Shown here piece by piece: positions 12,955 to 24,000 of a DNA stretch of 64,000 bases. Where the stretch lies: the NCBI GenBank assembly GCA_021234155.1, contig JAJEKV010000002.1, positions 4,413,795 to 4,477,794 of the forward strand, given 5' to 3'. The position numbers and the translations under genes were made by a program. Position 1 is the first letter of the stretch, and the number at the start of each line of letters is the position of its first letter. This stretch comes from Isoetes taiwanensis. Its lineage: Eukaryota; Streptophyta; Lycopodiopsida; Isoetales; Isoetaceae. The notes beneath the pieces were generated by a model, which did no database searches, was not told the origin of the DNA, and saw only the letters and a program-made list of their open reading frames with translations.

Positions 12955-13560
12955 TTAATAGCAAAGAACAACTATGCGTATCCAAAGTATAAGAAGTAAG
13001 AGAAATCTTCCATGATACGCATAATAGCCCTATTTCCGGCCATGCAAAATTTATAAAGGTCCTCCAAGATTAGAAGTAGCTACTTCCGGGGCGGACATGA
13101 AGAAGCGAGATAGTCGATATATCCAAGAATGTCAATTGGCATCGCAGACAAAAGGGGAACAACTTCAAATTTTAGGAGTTTTGGAACCTTGGGCGGTGCC
13201 AGACGCCAAGTGGGAAGTCTTCAGCATGGATTTTATAGTTGGCCTTCCAAGGACAACAAGAAGCTTTGAAGCCATGCCACACCATAGACACCGCCTTGGA
13301 TCTAGCCGTGTGGTCTAAATAAGAGTTCTTTTAGGCTGCATGGAAGGCACAGGTCGATCATCACCAATAGAGATCCGAAGTTCTTTAGCGACGCTTAGCA
13401 AGACTTCTTCAACACGAGCTGCGCCAACTTGTTGATGAGTTTTGCTTATCATTTGTAGTCAATCGGCAAAGGGACCGCACCAACACAATTTTGGAGAGCA
13501 CATTGAGAAACTATGATTGGAACAAGTAATCCAAATGGGCCGATACATCCACCTGATCAA
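12955..13560 (+). pseudogene. Ty3/gypsy integrase, broken
   Basis: HDTHNSPISGHAKF at about 13010-13050 is the histidine half of the HHCC zinc finger. AKWEVFSMDFIVGLP at about 13195-13245 carries the first catalytic Asp. ITNRDPKFFSDA at about 13355-13395 carries the second Asp, and LLMSFAYHL followed by a decayed copy of the usual PQTDGQ motif precedes the expected Glu. The parts lie in different frames with in-frame stops. The order and spacing are those of a Ty3/gypsy integrase core of the DDE type, which joins retrotransposon cDNA ends to host DNA. Confidence 0.85.
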
Positions 13561-13849
13561 TTACGTACAATAATATGAAGCAAGAGTCATCGAAGATGTC
13601 TCCCCCATGATCAGTTACAATTATCAATGTTTGACCCTAGTTATGTGGCATAATCTAGTGCCCTAGGTGGAAGTTTCTCAACAGCGACAGCATATATGCA
13701 GTAGCTTTTGGTAGAAGTGTGAGAATATCTTCAACAGCATGGGCACATATGAAGAGTCTAGCAGAGAGACATAAAACTCCTCGAGAGTTGTTTTGTTGTG
13801 GCAGATAAAGTTGGCTCAAGTAAAGGTTAAGCAAGGGAAGCTTCGCATC

Positions 13850-14234
13850 GGCAATTGTAAGAAGCTCGCCCCTAGGTGGGCCGGTCCGTTCAAGATCTTG
13901 GAGAAGAGTGGGCTCTCAAGCCTACAAGTTGGATCTCTTGGCCCACCTTAAGGTCTTCCATGTGAGTTTATTGAAAAGGCACGATCCTAACCCAACTTTG
14001 TTGGAAATGACGGAGGATCAAGTTGAAATTGTGCCTGAATTGCTTCTTGATAAGTCATTCAAGAGGACTAGGTAGTCTCAATTCCTCCAGTATTTGGTCA
14101 AGTGGAAGCACTTGCCCGTGGAAGACACGACCTGGGTATTGAAGTAGGATTTGGAGAAGCAATACCCAGAGTTTAGGAAGGAGTTTGATGGGCGAGTCGT
14201 CCCGGTTGATCGACGCCGACTTGCCAGAGGTTAG
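13850..14234 (+). pseudogene. Integrase C-terminus with chromodomain, broken
   Basis: At 13915-13985 the frame reads AYKLDLLAHLKVFHVSLL, the region that normally leads into the C-terminal part of chromovirus integrases (usual VFHVSLLK). At about 14040-14175 there is LLDKSFKRTR, then QYLVKWKHLPVEDTTW, a clear chromodomain core with its WK aromatic pair, then DLEKQYPEF. The frame ends at TAG 14232-14234. Chromodomains of this class tether integration to modified histones. Two in-frame TAGs interrupt the domain here. Confidence 0.9.
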
Positions 14235-14310
14235 CTTAGTATGTTTTTTTAGTTAGCCTTAAGTTCCGGCTCATGTATTCTGGTTAGTAGAGTGCATGCG
14301 CCAGAATCTT

Positions 14311-14650
14311 GGAACGTGTGGGCGATGATGGGATCGCCTTTAAGGCATTCTCTGGGCAAAAGACGCATTAAGAGGTGCGCATGACCATTAGGGTCATGTG
14401 AGTGAGGAATGAGGCATGGTGGGCGATGATGAGACATCGACGGATGCTCTCTATGCCCACGATCGCGGTAACGCACACCCGGGCCGTAGGGAGGGTCATG
14501 GTGAAGGTTAAAGTGATCATGCGCCGATGATGGGATCGCGGAGACGTTCCCTAGTCGAAAACCCTCGGGGGCATGATGCACCGGGTGTACTCGATCCGGG
14601 ATCGTGTACAAGGTAGCACTCGATCATGGGCAATGATGGGAGCATCTTAA
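14311..14650 (+). repeat. Degenerate ~105-bp repeats between chromodomain and 3' LTR
   Basis: The word GGGCGATGATGGGATCGC or close variants recurs at about 14311, 14421, 14523 and 14628, spaced 102-110 bp. Words such as CATTCTCTGG/CGTTCCCTAG follow at similar offsets. This looks like an old tandem repeat in the 3' untranslated interior. From 14235 to 15088 there is no other recognisable content. Confidence 0.6.
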
Positions 14651-15088
14651 ATGATCCCTAAGCTCAAACCGAAAGGGCCATGATCTTGGGCAAGGTAGGA
14701 CAACCTTGAGCCAAAGAGTTCGGCTCAAGGAGGTAAGGGGGTGGTCCCCTAAAACCACAAATTATTAACTAAGCTAACGTAATGTGCTCCTTTTTGTGCA
14801 AGTAGAAGGAGGACTTCAACGAGGAGCAAGCATTTGCGAGAAGATAGGGGGAGCCATAATTTAGATTATGAACCCTAATAACTCTTATAATAGTATTTTG
14901 AATTATTATAAGAAATAATCAGTGTTAAGGCTATATAATTTTGTATAAGTACAAATATAGCCTAAATTTTGACCTTTAACTAATAAAACCGGATTGCTAA
15001 ACTAAACTAAAGGTTATGACATGTTGTTGTTTTGCGTGCATAAGGTAGGTTCGTCACCTTAGCGCAATGCCGAGGACAAGATTGTCCT

Positions 15089-15098
15089 AAGGGGAGAA
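15089..15098 (+). other. Polypurine tract
   Basis: AAGGGGAGAA lies directly before the TGTG that opens the 3' LTR, where the plus-strand primer of an LTR retrotransposon is expected. Confidence 0.9.
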
Positions 15099-16734
15099 TG
15101 TGGTCAGGGAATATACGCCATAAATACGTATATTCCTCGATCCGCCACTATACAAGTCTATCTTCATAGCCTTGTATACCATAGATTGTGGCATTAGGGG
15201 CATGGCCAAGTTATTCTCATAACTTAGCCAACCATAGGTTAGACCATTATCCACGGGTTTTAACCTATTGGGGGCACCGCCACACAGATTCACCCCATTG
15301 GTGCCACGTGGCATCCTAGGTGGACCTAACTTATATAGGCTTTAAACCCTAACCCTAGGCCTCTTTCCAGCCCTAGCACCCAGAGACTCACCTACTGCTC
15401 AAACCCCGTTTCAACATCGCTTGTTGTGGCATAGGTGCAGCAGCCCCGGCCAGGTAGACTTGTTCTTGGAGTAGGAGCAAGCATCTCGTGAGTCAAGACC
15501 ATGGAGGCACACGGATGCGGAGGGAGAGCTTCAGGAGCAGGTATGTAGGATAGTAGTTGTGATAGCTTATCCGGAATTAGCATTCCGGATATGCTAGTAT
15601 CTTGTATCTAGAGTAGAGCCATCCTAGAACCCAAGATTCAACATCTTGAACCCTAATCAATGAACCCTAACTATTAGTTAGATTGTATGATTAGGTTAAG
15701 ATGTTCTTCTTATGATCATTCTTAGGATATGATGATTATGTGATGTTGGTTGATCATGTTTGCTCCTCTTGTATTGGGAAGGGGGGTAGAGACCTAGGGC
15801 CATATGTAGTATGCTCCTAGAGTAGATCCCTTGGTTCCTATTAGATGCGGCCTGTGCATAGGAGCCCACCAGGCTATCGAGGCTATGATATGACTCAGCA
15901 CCACATAACGGGGCTAGAGGGAATGTGGAGGGAGGATCCCTGCCGAGTGGGGGCTTCGGGGGATCCCACAGTGGGCTAGGCTTATGGTCGGTCACTGGGT
16001 GTGGGCGAAAGCATGGGTCCGACACCTCCCCGGGCAATGGTGTCGTCGCCTCTCGAGAGCCGCAAGTGTTGGCTTGGCTCTCGCTTTGGGGGTTAAGTCG
16101 GATAATGAATCGGTGTGTCGCCACGCATTCTCTAGCCGCCTCACCGGAACCTCTAGACCCCGGGAAGGGGAGATGCAACCCTTCTCGCCTCATCGACCAG
16201 TGGAGATGCAACCCGAGTAGTCCCGATGGGTGATGCCATGGGATTGCGTGATCAGGAAGGCTAGAGTCATGCCAGAGCCCGATTTAGCCCATCCGCAAAG
16301 TATGCAATGGGAGGGCTGGATGGAGTGGTCAACCCTAGCCATTGTCTTATGCCGACCCCGCCATTGTTATGACTCGCCTCGCTTCATCTTGAGACCTATC
16401 CAAATGGGTCTACCTCCTTATGAGTCGAGCCATGGGTAGGAGCTCTCATCTTTTATGGTTTATGATTATCTTCTTTGCTCATGTGGATATGTGATGGACT
16501 ACCCTTCGAGGTAGTATGTTGTATTGTTATTGCTAGTTCTGACGTTGTTTATGCTTCCGCTGTGATAGGAGCCCATAGGGGAAGGGCGCGCAAGACACCT
16601 TCGTGTCCCCTTTCCGCACTACGGGAGTTCCATAGTGCGGGATAGACGGAGGGCCTGTGCGGTTGTTGAGCCGGACGGGGGATTTCCTGCCGAGTGTACG
16701 GCCGGGCGCCGTATGTCTAGCAGGGAGCGTCACA
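15099..16734 (+). repeat. 3' LTR of the chromovirus
   Basis: Begins TGTGGTCAGG, where the 5' copy has TGTGACGGTCCAGG, and ends GAGCGTCACA. It is co-linear with 5517-7168 over its length, with a TATA-like TTATATAGG at 15331-15339. Long AT-rich stretches are identical between the LTRs. The differences cluster at CAG/CTG/CCG-type sites. Confidence 0.93.
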
Positions 16735-16813
16735 GATCTACTGCCCATATTTATTGCCATGTTTTTTGTCCCCCTTTTTTTTTGTTTCTTTCCCTATGAT
16801 TAATCCACTCAGC

Positions 16814-16922
16814 ATCGTTATGGTGAAAGCCATGGGAAGCAAACTTAACATTGTCTCCACCATTTTAATATCCTTACCTGTGAAGATATGGTTAGCGTAT
16901 CGTTATGGTGAAAGCCATGGGA
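16814..16922 (+). repeat. 24-bp direct repeat 85 bp apart
   Basis: ATCGTTATGGTGAAAGCCAT followed by GGGAAG occurs at 16814 and again at 16899, both followed within a few bases by CAAACTTA. It looks like a short local duplication. Confidence 0.7.
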
Positions 16923-17342
16923 AGGCCAAACTTACCTGTAAACTATGTTGCCTCCCACTTGGTACTCTCGAGCTCATTGGCATATGTTGATGTCATGATC
17001 ATGTGCTTAAACAGACACCCTTTGGAATCTTTCAAACAAGGAGCAGTAGCCTATGCATAATTATCTTCTGTGGGTTCGTTTCCATGAATTCAGGCATTTG
17101 ACCTAGCTAGATTGATTCCTTTGAACTAAGACTTTGTAAAGTAAGTCAAATACCATTGTAATTGAGCATACAAAGCATTTAAATTGGAAAACTAAGTCGA
17201 ATAACATTCTAATTGCACACACAGAAAGCATTTAGATCCGCCTCTCATCTAAACTATAACGTAATGCATACAACTAGATCTTCTATAACTACTACTGCCA
17301 GACAAAATTCTAAACAATGAGTGAGAACGAAAGAGAAATGTT

Positions 17343-17364
17343 CGCAGCGGCCTTGGCCGCTGCG
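17343..17364. repeat. Perfect GC-rich hairpin (10-bp arms)
   Basis: CGCAGCGGCC-TT-GGCCGCTGCG is a perfect inverted repeat with a 2-base centre. It stands out against AT-rich surroundings and lies about 56 bp before a second perfect hairpin. Confidence 0.8.
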
Positions 17365-17419
17365 ATAAATTTCTTGTATATCTTATCTTTTAAAATGGTA
17401 AGGCTTTGATTTTTGTGAC

Positions 17420-17457
17420 AGGGAATGCCGCATGTAACGCCACATGCGGCATTCCCT
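17420..17457. repeat. Perfect hairpin (16-bp arms, 6-base loop)
   Basis: AGGGAATGCCGCATGT and its exact complement flank AACGCC. A stem this perfect suggests recent origin, for example a small MITE-like insertion or a stem-loop RNA. No flanking target-site duplication was evident. Confidence 0.8.
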
Positions 17458-20070
17458 CACCCCCTTGCGGCGCTTCTTTCCCTTCTACGTCTGCTCTCGC
17501 AGGACTTCCTCTGTATGTTCTTTTCAAAGCTCGACCGGGAGGGGGGCCGCATAGCATGGCAATGGTGCTTCTCCATTACAAGTGATTTTCTTTAGCCAAA
17601 CTCCTGTTTTGTGTTCGCATTCTTTCTTGCATTCTTCAGATTTGTAAAACGCTTTATTTTTTGTAATGTTTTTTCTTTGGCGTTCTTAGGGCAAGATATT
17701 CTCTCCACCTCTGCCGATCCTAAGCTTGGCTGGAGTTTGTGGCATCCCTAGCAGAGCTGTTGCAAGCATTTAGTTTGTTTTCAGAATTGTCCAATTTCTC
17801 AAGCTTAGGCTCTTGGTTCAAAATGCAACAGAGCTGCAAGGACTAATGCACATTCTGGCGCCTATTTTTAAGCTTGGGCATCTCAGCAAGCAAATCCGCC
17901 TGGAAATCTTTTAATCCATTGCTGGAAGTTTGGGCAAATCCGATGTTATATTGTAAGCAGTGAAACCTTTTCAAGTTTTAAAATTTTTGTAATTCGTTTC
18001 TGTATTTTTTGAGTGATTTGAGTTGCTTGTTTGCCAGTCAAATACCATTTCAAAGTCGGCTCTCGGATGGTTTTTTTTTTTTTTCTCCTTCCTATGCATG
18101 GTTTGAGAATGGAAGGATAAGAATGCATGCCTTTCTTTTTTCGGCGGGGGTTCCGTCAAGCTCCCTTTAGGTGAGGCATGGGTGTCTTTATGTATTGGGT
18201 TCTGTAAAAAGGAAATGTTTTATGTGTTCCTACCAAGAAATCCAGTTGCATAGGGTTGAGCCCACAAATGAGAACAGAAGCATGGCTATTGGTACACCAA
18301 AAGAGGAAAAAAATAAAGACTTTTTCGATGGATTGATTTGCCCCGGCCGCCCATGGGAAGCTCCTACTGTTGAAGCAAAGGAGAAATATCGCAGAGTCTT
18401 CCAATCCTCAGAAATGGAGGATTTTTATCCGAATGCGAGACTCCAAGAAGTTTTAGTTTTGTTTTGGATGCTTCAAAATCTTTGCCGATTCTTCTTCCGA
18501 TGCGAGATGGAAAGGGTTCTATGCGTGATAGCATGATTACGCAAAGTCTGGCGATTCAATCTTCGACAAAATATTTCCATGCGTATTAGCATGATTCGCA
18601 AAAAAGTCGGGCCGGGTTCAATCTTCTGACAAAATATTGCTATGCAAGTAGACGACATCGAGTTTTGAGTAGATTGTATCGGAGAGAAAATGAGGTTCTA
18701 GTGAGGCCGGCGTGGAAGGGTTCTTGGATTCAGCGCAGGATTGGTTAAAGCAGCACTAGTAGAGGATCCGAGACAATGGTTTTGATTTAGATAATGGTTC
18801 TGGGCTTTAATATGGCAATGCTATGAGACTTTAGGATTTGTCTTTCGTTTTATGTGGGAAAAAAATGGTGGCCATCCATGAGGCACATTTTGTGGAATAT
18901 ACTGTGAATCCACGGTCTGTAGCAAGCCTCCAGAGAAAAAACCCATAAAGAATGAAAAATAATGAACAATATAAAAGGCTTGACAGTAAGATATATTATA
19001 TAATAATATTTCTTTATCTGCCCTGTAGAATCGAGCATGGTATTATATATTTCTTTATCTGTTTGTAGGATCGTTGATGTCTGGACACAGGCTTCAATGC
19101 GTTGCTGCAGCCTTCAATGTGACAGCTTCAATGCTTCAATGCAAAACAGATGCGGGCTCATGACCACCACAGACTAGTGACATGGCATCTCAATCCGGCC
19201 AGACAACTCAATGGGGGCAGGCATCCAGGGCCAGGTAGGTCTCCAGGCGACACAAACCAGGGCTCTTAGGCCAGAGCAGTCCAGGCAAAAGCAAAAGGCA
19301 GGTCTACCAGAGCTTTTAGAAGAGTAGTCCGGGCGAAATAAAAGGAGAACAGGTGAACAGACAGGCAGGAAAGTTGCTGGTTCTGTGGAAAATCGATTAC
19401 AGAGGCATCAAAATCTGAGAACCACGGTTGTTGCTCTGCCATAACATGCTGTTTCAAGCTACAACACATCGCTTTTTTGCAAATCACCCAGTTCTCTGGA
19501 AAAAAAAAAAAAAGTGGGCATCCCCAGGGCCAAAAACAAGCTCTCTGGAAAAAAAAATTGTTACAGTTATAGAAAATTTTGAAAACCACGACCATTGTTC
19601 TGCCAAAACACGGTGTTTCCAAGCTAAACCGCGTCATGGTTCGTGTCAAGCCAAAAGCCACGGTCGTTGCCGTGTTCGCCACGGAGTCTTCCAAAAAAAC
19701 GTGGTAGCTGTGGGCCATGGCCGAAACGGCCTTGTTTCGTAATTATGATTTAAATTCACCTCATGGTATAAATATTAAAGATTCAACCATTACAAAAATT
19801 ATGCCATTAAAGTTGTTGAGTGGATGGGTCATCGACCCTTTATTCAGAAAACATATCAGAGTCAAGAATGGTTCACCAGATCTGAGGGAAAAGGCGATTC
19901 AATCATATAAAGGCCGATTCGATCATATTACATATATCTCTCGTGGTATGCCATATATCTCAAATTGGTATATGTATTGGTTAATGTGGCCACTTGTATC
20001 ACCCATGAAGAATCGTGTGGTTGGAAGCCCAAAAACCAACTGTTTTTGGGCATTTCTTGATCGATCCGAC

Positions 20071-20163
20071 TCCATTTTGCCTCAAATCTCTTCTTTTCTT
20101 CTCCAATCTAGCATAAGCTCCATTTTGCCTCTAATCTCTTCCTTTCTTCACCAATCTAGCATA
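20071..20163. repeat. 48-bp tandem duplication
   Basis: TCCATTTTGCCTCAAATCTC at 20071 and TCCATTTTGCCTCTAATCTC at 20119 head two copies that both end CCAATCTAGCATAA. There are a few mismatches between copies. Confidence 0.75.
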
Positions 20164-20305
20164 AAGGGACTGACAAAGTGATTGGCATTGTTTTAGAAGC
20201 GAATCAAAAGCGCCCATAGAGCGAAAAAGAACTAGTCGATTGGAATTTTTGCCCCCATCGCATAATTTGAATCGATTTTTGGCCACGTTAACCATTTTTG
20301 GCCTC

Positions 20306-20350
20306 ATTAACCACTTGGCTGATATTGAATGCCGATATTCAGTGGTTAAT
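20306..20350. repeat. Imperfect inverted repeat around GATATT text
   Basis: Arms ATTAACCACT at 20306-20315 and AGTGGTTAAT at 20341-20350 flank 25 bases. Related TTAACCA words occur at 20288 and 20366, so the segment is a small cluster of inverted and direct copies. Confidence 0.55.
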
Positions 20351-21016
20351 GTGACCGCCACATTAACCACAAATTTTTTGTCGCATTAACTATATCCAAC
20401 TTGAGATATTCAGCCTGAGAACCTGGCTTAGCAAAACGGTGAGCCCAAACAAAAAGCTAAAACAATACGGAATCAAAGAGGATCCAACCAAAACCAAAGT
20501 ACAAAAAAAATGATGAACCAAAGTACAAAAACGATGGCCAACTCGAACTTGAACCGACCCAGCAATTTCTTGAAGAATCGATGACCATCACACCTTACGG
20601 TAGCAAAAGAGGCCTTGATAAGGCAAAAACTTGTGGAGCCATCAAAACTTGTGGAGTCAAAAAGAAAGCAAGAAAAATGAGCTTCAGAGAGCCTTGCCAT
20701 GATTCTTGGAAAAGAGGAAGGAGGGAATGCAAGGTAGGTCGCCCCCATCCAAAGAATGTCGATTCTATTGCTATTCCGGATAGCTATGATCCTCATAGCA
20801 AAGACGATTCAAGATCTAAACTCTAGTTTCCTAACCTTCGAACCAGTTTGCATAATAGGTAAGTTTGCAAACTACTCGCAAGCATGCAACGCTATGTTCC
20901 CGGGCTTCAGAAGAGGCAACACCCATTACAGTATTACATAGATCTATATTTTATACTTCCATTCACCACAGCTTGGGATCTCCAAATCAATATAGCATTA
21001 CAATTTGATAAGCGTA

Positions 21017-24000
21017 TTACTTTTTCGATGATCTTCGAGCAGGCTTGGCCGCTGCTGCAGCAGCAGCTTGTGTAGCCTGCATCTGTTTCAAACTAGAAGC
21101 TCTTCTTTGGCTGAGGGGATAATTGCTAGCTGGAGGGTCTGGTGCTGATGGAACAAAATCAGGCTGGCCGGTTGACCCAACACATCGGGTGCCACATGTT
21201 GCTAGATCGGATCTACATTGTAGTCTGCTTTATAATCACTGGAATTGGCAACAAGCAATAGTGTGTATTTATTGCCCACACTGAAGTTGGTATAACCTGC
21301 AAAAGCCCCATGCACCTAGAAAAAGAAAAGAAATCATCAATTACCGCGCTTAATTTATATTAACATAGGGAAAATTATATACCGCATTTTGGGCCAGCAC
21401 ACTGCAATAGATGGTCTGAAGAATTGCAGGGCCTTGCTCGAATCATAGGGTCGGATCAATGTACTTTGCATCAATGGGCATTCCTATCTGCTTAAAGTAA
21501 GCCTTTACCTATCACCACATGAACCCACAAGAATAAATCTTTGTTAACTTAAGAAAAAACATCTAGAGTCTGGAAAAATAAGAACCTCATTATACATCCA
21601 CTTGCCGCTGTCTCCAAGAATGGGATTTCCAGATGCATCAGTACCTCCAGTACCCTCAAGGAAGCTCTACAAATTTTGCAAGCAATGTCAAAAAGGTGGA
21701 TAGAAAATAATCATTAATATTGAATGGAAAACTAAAAATGAGGAACAAAATTACCTGTGCACGACCTTCTGCAATAACAATAACACAGTGTCCATACTTC
21801 TCAAGTCTTTTCTTCAAGAATTGTAACACACCATACTTTCCTTTAAGTTCAAAGGGAACCTAGATGCAAAATAAATGTCATCAGAATCTACAGACTTCAC
21901 TATCAAGCATCAATATTACAAGGCCATTCGCACTTCTGGTATAAGCACTACATCAACTTGGCGCTTGCTATTGTTGCATACATAGCAATGAATCCACTCT
22001 GCCTTCCCATTAGCTTCACAATGCCTATTCCATTGAAAGCACTGGCTGCCTACATAGGTATATTTCAATAAGAACTCAATACAGGTGAGATACAACGAGA
22101 GGTTTAACAAAGGGATCACTCTCAACACTGTGAATAGAGCATGTGTGATCCATATTAGCATCCTCTTTTATGAAATGGAATTGGTGAAAGCATGTGCAAA
22201 TACGTTTTTGGCATAGAACCGAAACCAATGCCTTAATGAATATTTCAAAAGTATGATCAAATAAAAACAAATGCTTTGTTTTACAATTCCTTGTTGCCGC
22301 ATGAGATGCATATATTCAATTCATATCTCCTAATTTCCCCTCCATAAACTATTTATTGTATGCTGCAAAAGCCACTATGCATTATTAAAGTTGCACGATG
22401 AGAATTGATTGAAGTGTAAGTTAATCAAAATCCATGTTACAAGAACATCGTTAAGTAAGTGTACATTATGTTTTGAAGGGTTCTTAATTTGACTTAGTTA
22501 CCTCCACGTAGGCTGCATTGATGGCACGCTGTGCTTCTTCAACAGCTGTATCAAATCCAAATGTCTTATCAATTAAAAGAATATCGTTGTCAATTGTCTT
22601 TGGTATGCCCACTACTACAATCTTCACTTTGCGTTTGTAGCACTGAATCACAACAAAAACAATCAACACTTTTTGCATGATTGCTTAAAGAAAAACAATG
22701 TACAGGCAAATGTACTTACTATTTTCGTAAATTGCATTTGCTCCAGCATGTGACCTATTACCACCCATTACAAACAACATATTAATACCCCATTTCCTGC
22801 AGAGCAACAACATTTCAAGTTAACATACAAACTAATTGGCATCACTGAGTGTGAAATGTAAGTTTAGTGCATATTCCAGAAACACTGCTTCCAAAGTGAT
22901 CTTTCATGAGAGTTGCATGTGGAAAGAGGTAGGTAGCTATTTTAGGTCAGATGTGGCTTTGCAATCAGAATTGATGCAGCAAGAAAATATTCCTTTATCA
23001 AGTAGCCATAACTACAGTGGAAATTTACTCAGGGATTTATGCTTGTTTAAATAACAAAAGTCTACGAAGATATACAAGTCTAAGAATTAATAAACTCCAT
23101 AAATAAGTGGAAACATACACACTATGAGGTAAAACGGACCTCCAATCTATCCACAATCTCCGTAAGTTCTGGATGGCCTCGTGAAACTCCTAGAAAGCTT
23201 CCACCTCGATCATTGATCCCTTGAACCACTTTTCGAGTAAGCTATTAACAAAAATAAATGCTGGTTAAAAAATCTTAGCCATATCTTTGTACAATAAGGT
23301 AGCCTCAGATAGAGTAAGACCATACTCACAGTAATAGGGGGCAGGTTCTTGTCCACAAACCCTTTAAATCCATATTGAATCCCTAAAATATCATTTACAC
23401 CATATGTCTCCAAAGTGAAAACAAGCTGCATAATACACCATATGTCTCCAAAGTGAAAACAAGCTGCATAATATACATATACGTCCATTTAAATTTTGTT
23501 ACCATTGCTTTATTGATTTCACTTAGAACCAGCAGTTACAACAAAGTCTAAAGTTTTTCTCAAGAAAACAGAGTATATTCCCTGCCAATGCCTCTATGAG
23601 CACTACACTATGCTACTAGTGACAAGTTCAAGCAAGCAGCAAACTAACTGGCTTGCCATAAGGTCTAAGTAAGAGGAAACGTATCTTGGGCTACTTTTGA
23701 AGCATAGACGGACTAAACAAACCCTGCCCTGAACTAAATAAGCATGACCAAGTTTTTCAACCATATATGATAGTGTTTCTACTTTGCAGTATAAACAGTG
23801 CCATACAATACCCCTGAATCGCTTTTGTGACAAGCATGCAGAAATATAACAAGCAGATAATTAATGCCTTGTAACTAGTTGCAGACTAGTAGTATTAATA
23901 CTAGTAATGATAACCTGCGAATGACATCATTTAGGCCTGGGCAAAGACCGCCACAAGTTACAATAGCTGCCTTTCGTTACCTGAAATAAGGAATAGGTGC

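Larger units (their letters stand above)
5517..16734 (+). mobile_element. Ty3/gypsy LTR retrotransposon, chromovirus type, decayed
   Basis: A single element with all structural landmarks. Two LTRs of about 1.65 kb begin TGTG and end CGTCACA. A PBS complementary to initiator-Met tRNA follows the 5' LTR and a polypurine tract precedes the 3' LTR. The interior carries reverse transcriptase, then integrase, then a chromodomain, which is the domain order of plant chromoviruses. All coding parts have stops and frameshifts. The RT palm is followed after only about 150 bp by the integrase zinc-finger region, so the thumb and RNase H (about 1 kb) are missing. No clear 5-bp target-site duplication is seen: GGATT lies on the left and GATCT on the right. 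About 5 kb separates the PBS from RT, which is long for gag-protease and suggests nested insertions. Confidence 0.93.
16735..21016. other. Intergenic DNA without a convincing gene
   Basis: AT-rich DNA with hairpins and small duplications listed separately. Plus ORFs at 18171-18536 (121 codons) and 19717-20181 (154 codons) have no recognised motif. A diverged duplication of roughly 60 bp lies at about 19399-19460 and 19571-19630, each with ACCACG...TGTTCTGCC-like text followed by a poly(A) run after CTCTGG. CTTCAATGC words repeat at 19087-19145. Confidence 0.4.

Noticed and set aside
15696-16211. 171-codon minus ORF in the 3' LTR
   Set aside because: It lies fully within LTR sequence, is broken in the 5' LTR and has no family signature.
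5512-16739. Target-site duplication for the chromovirus
   Set aside because: Flanking pentamers GGATT and GATCT do not match; calling a duplication would need unproven changes.
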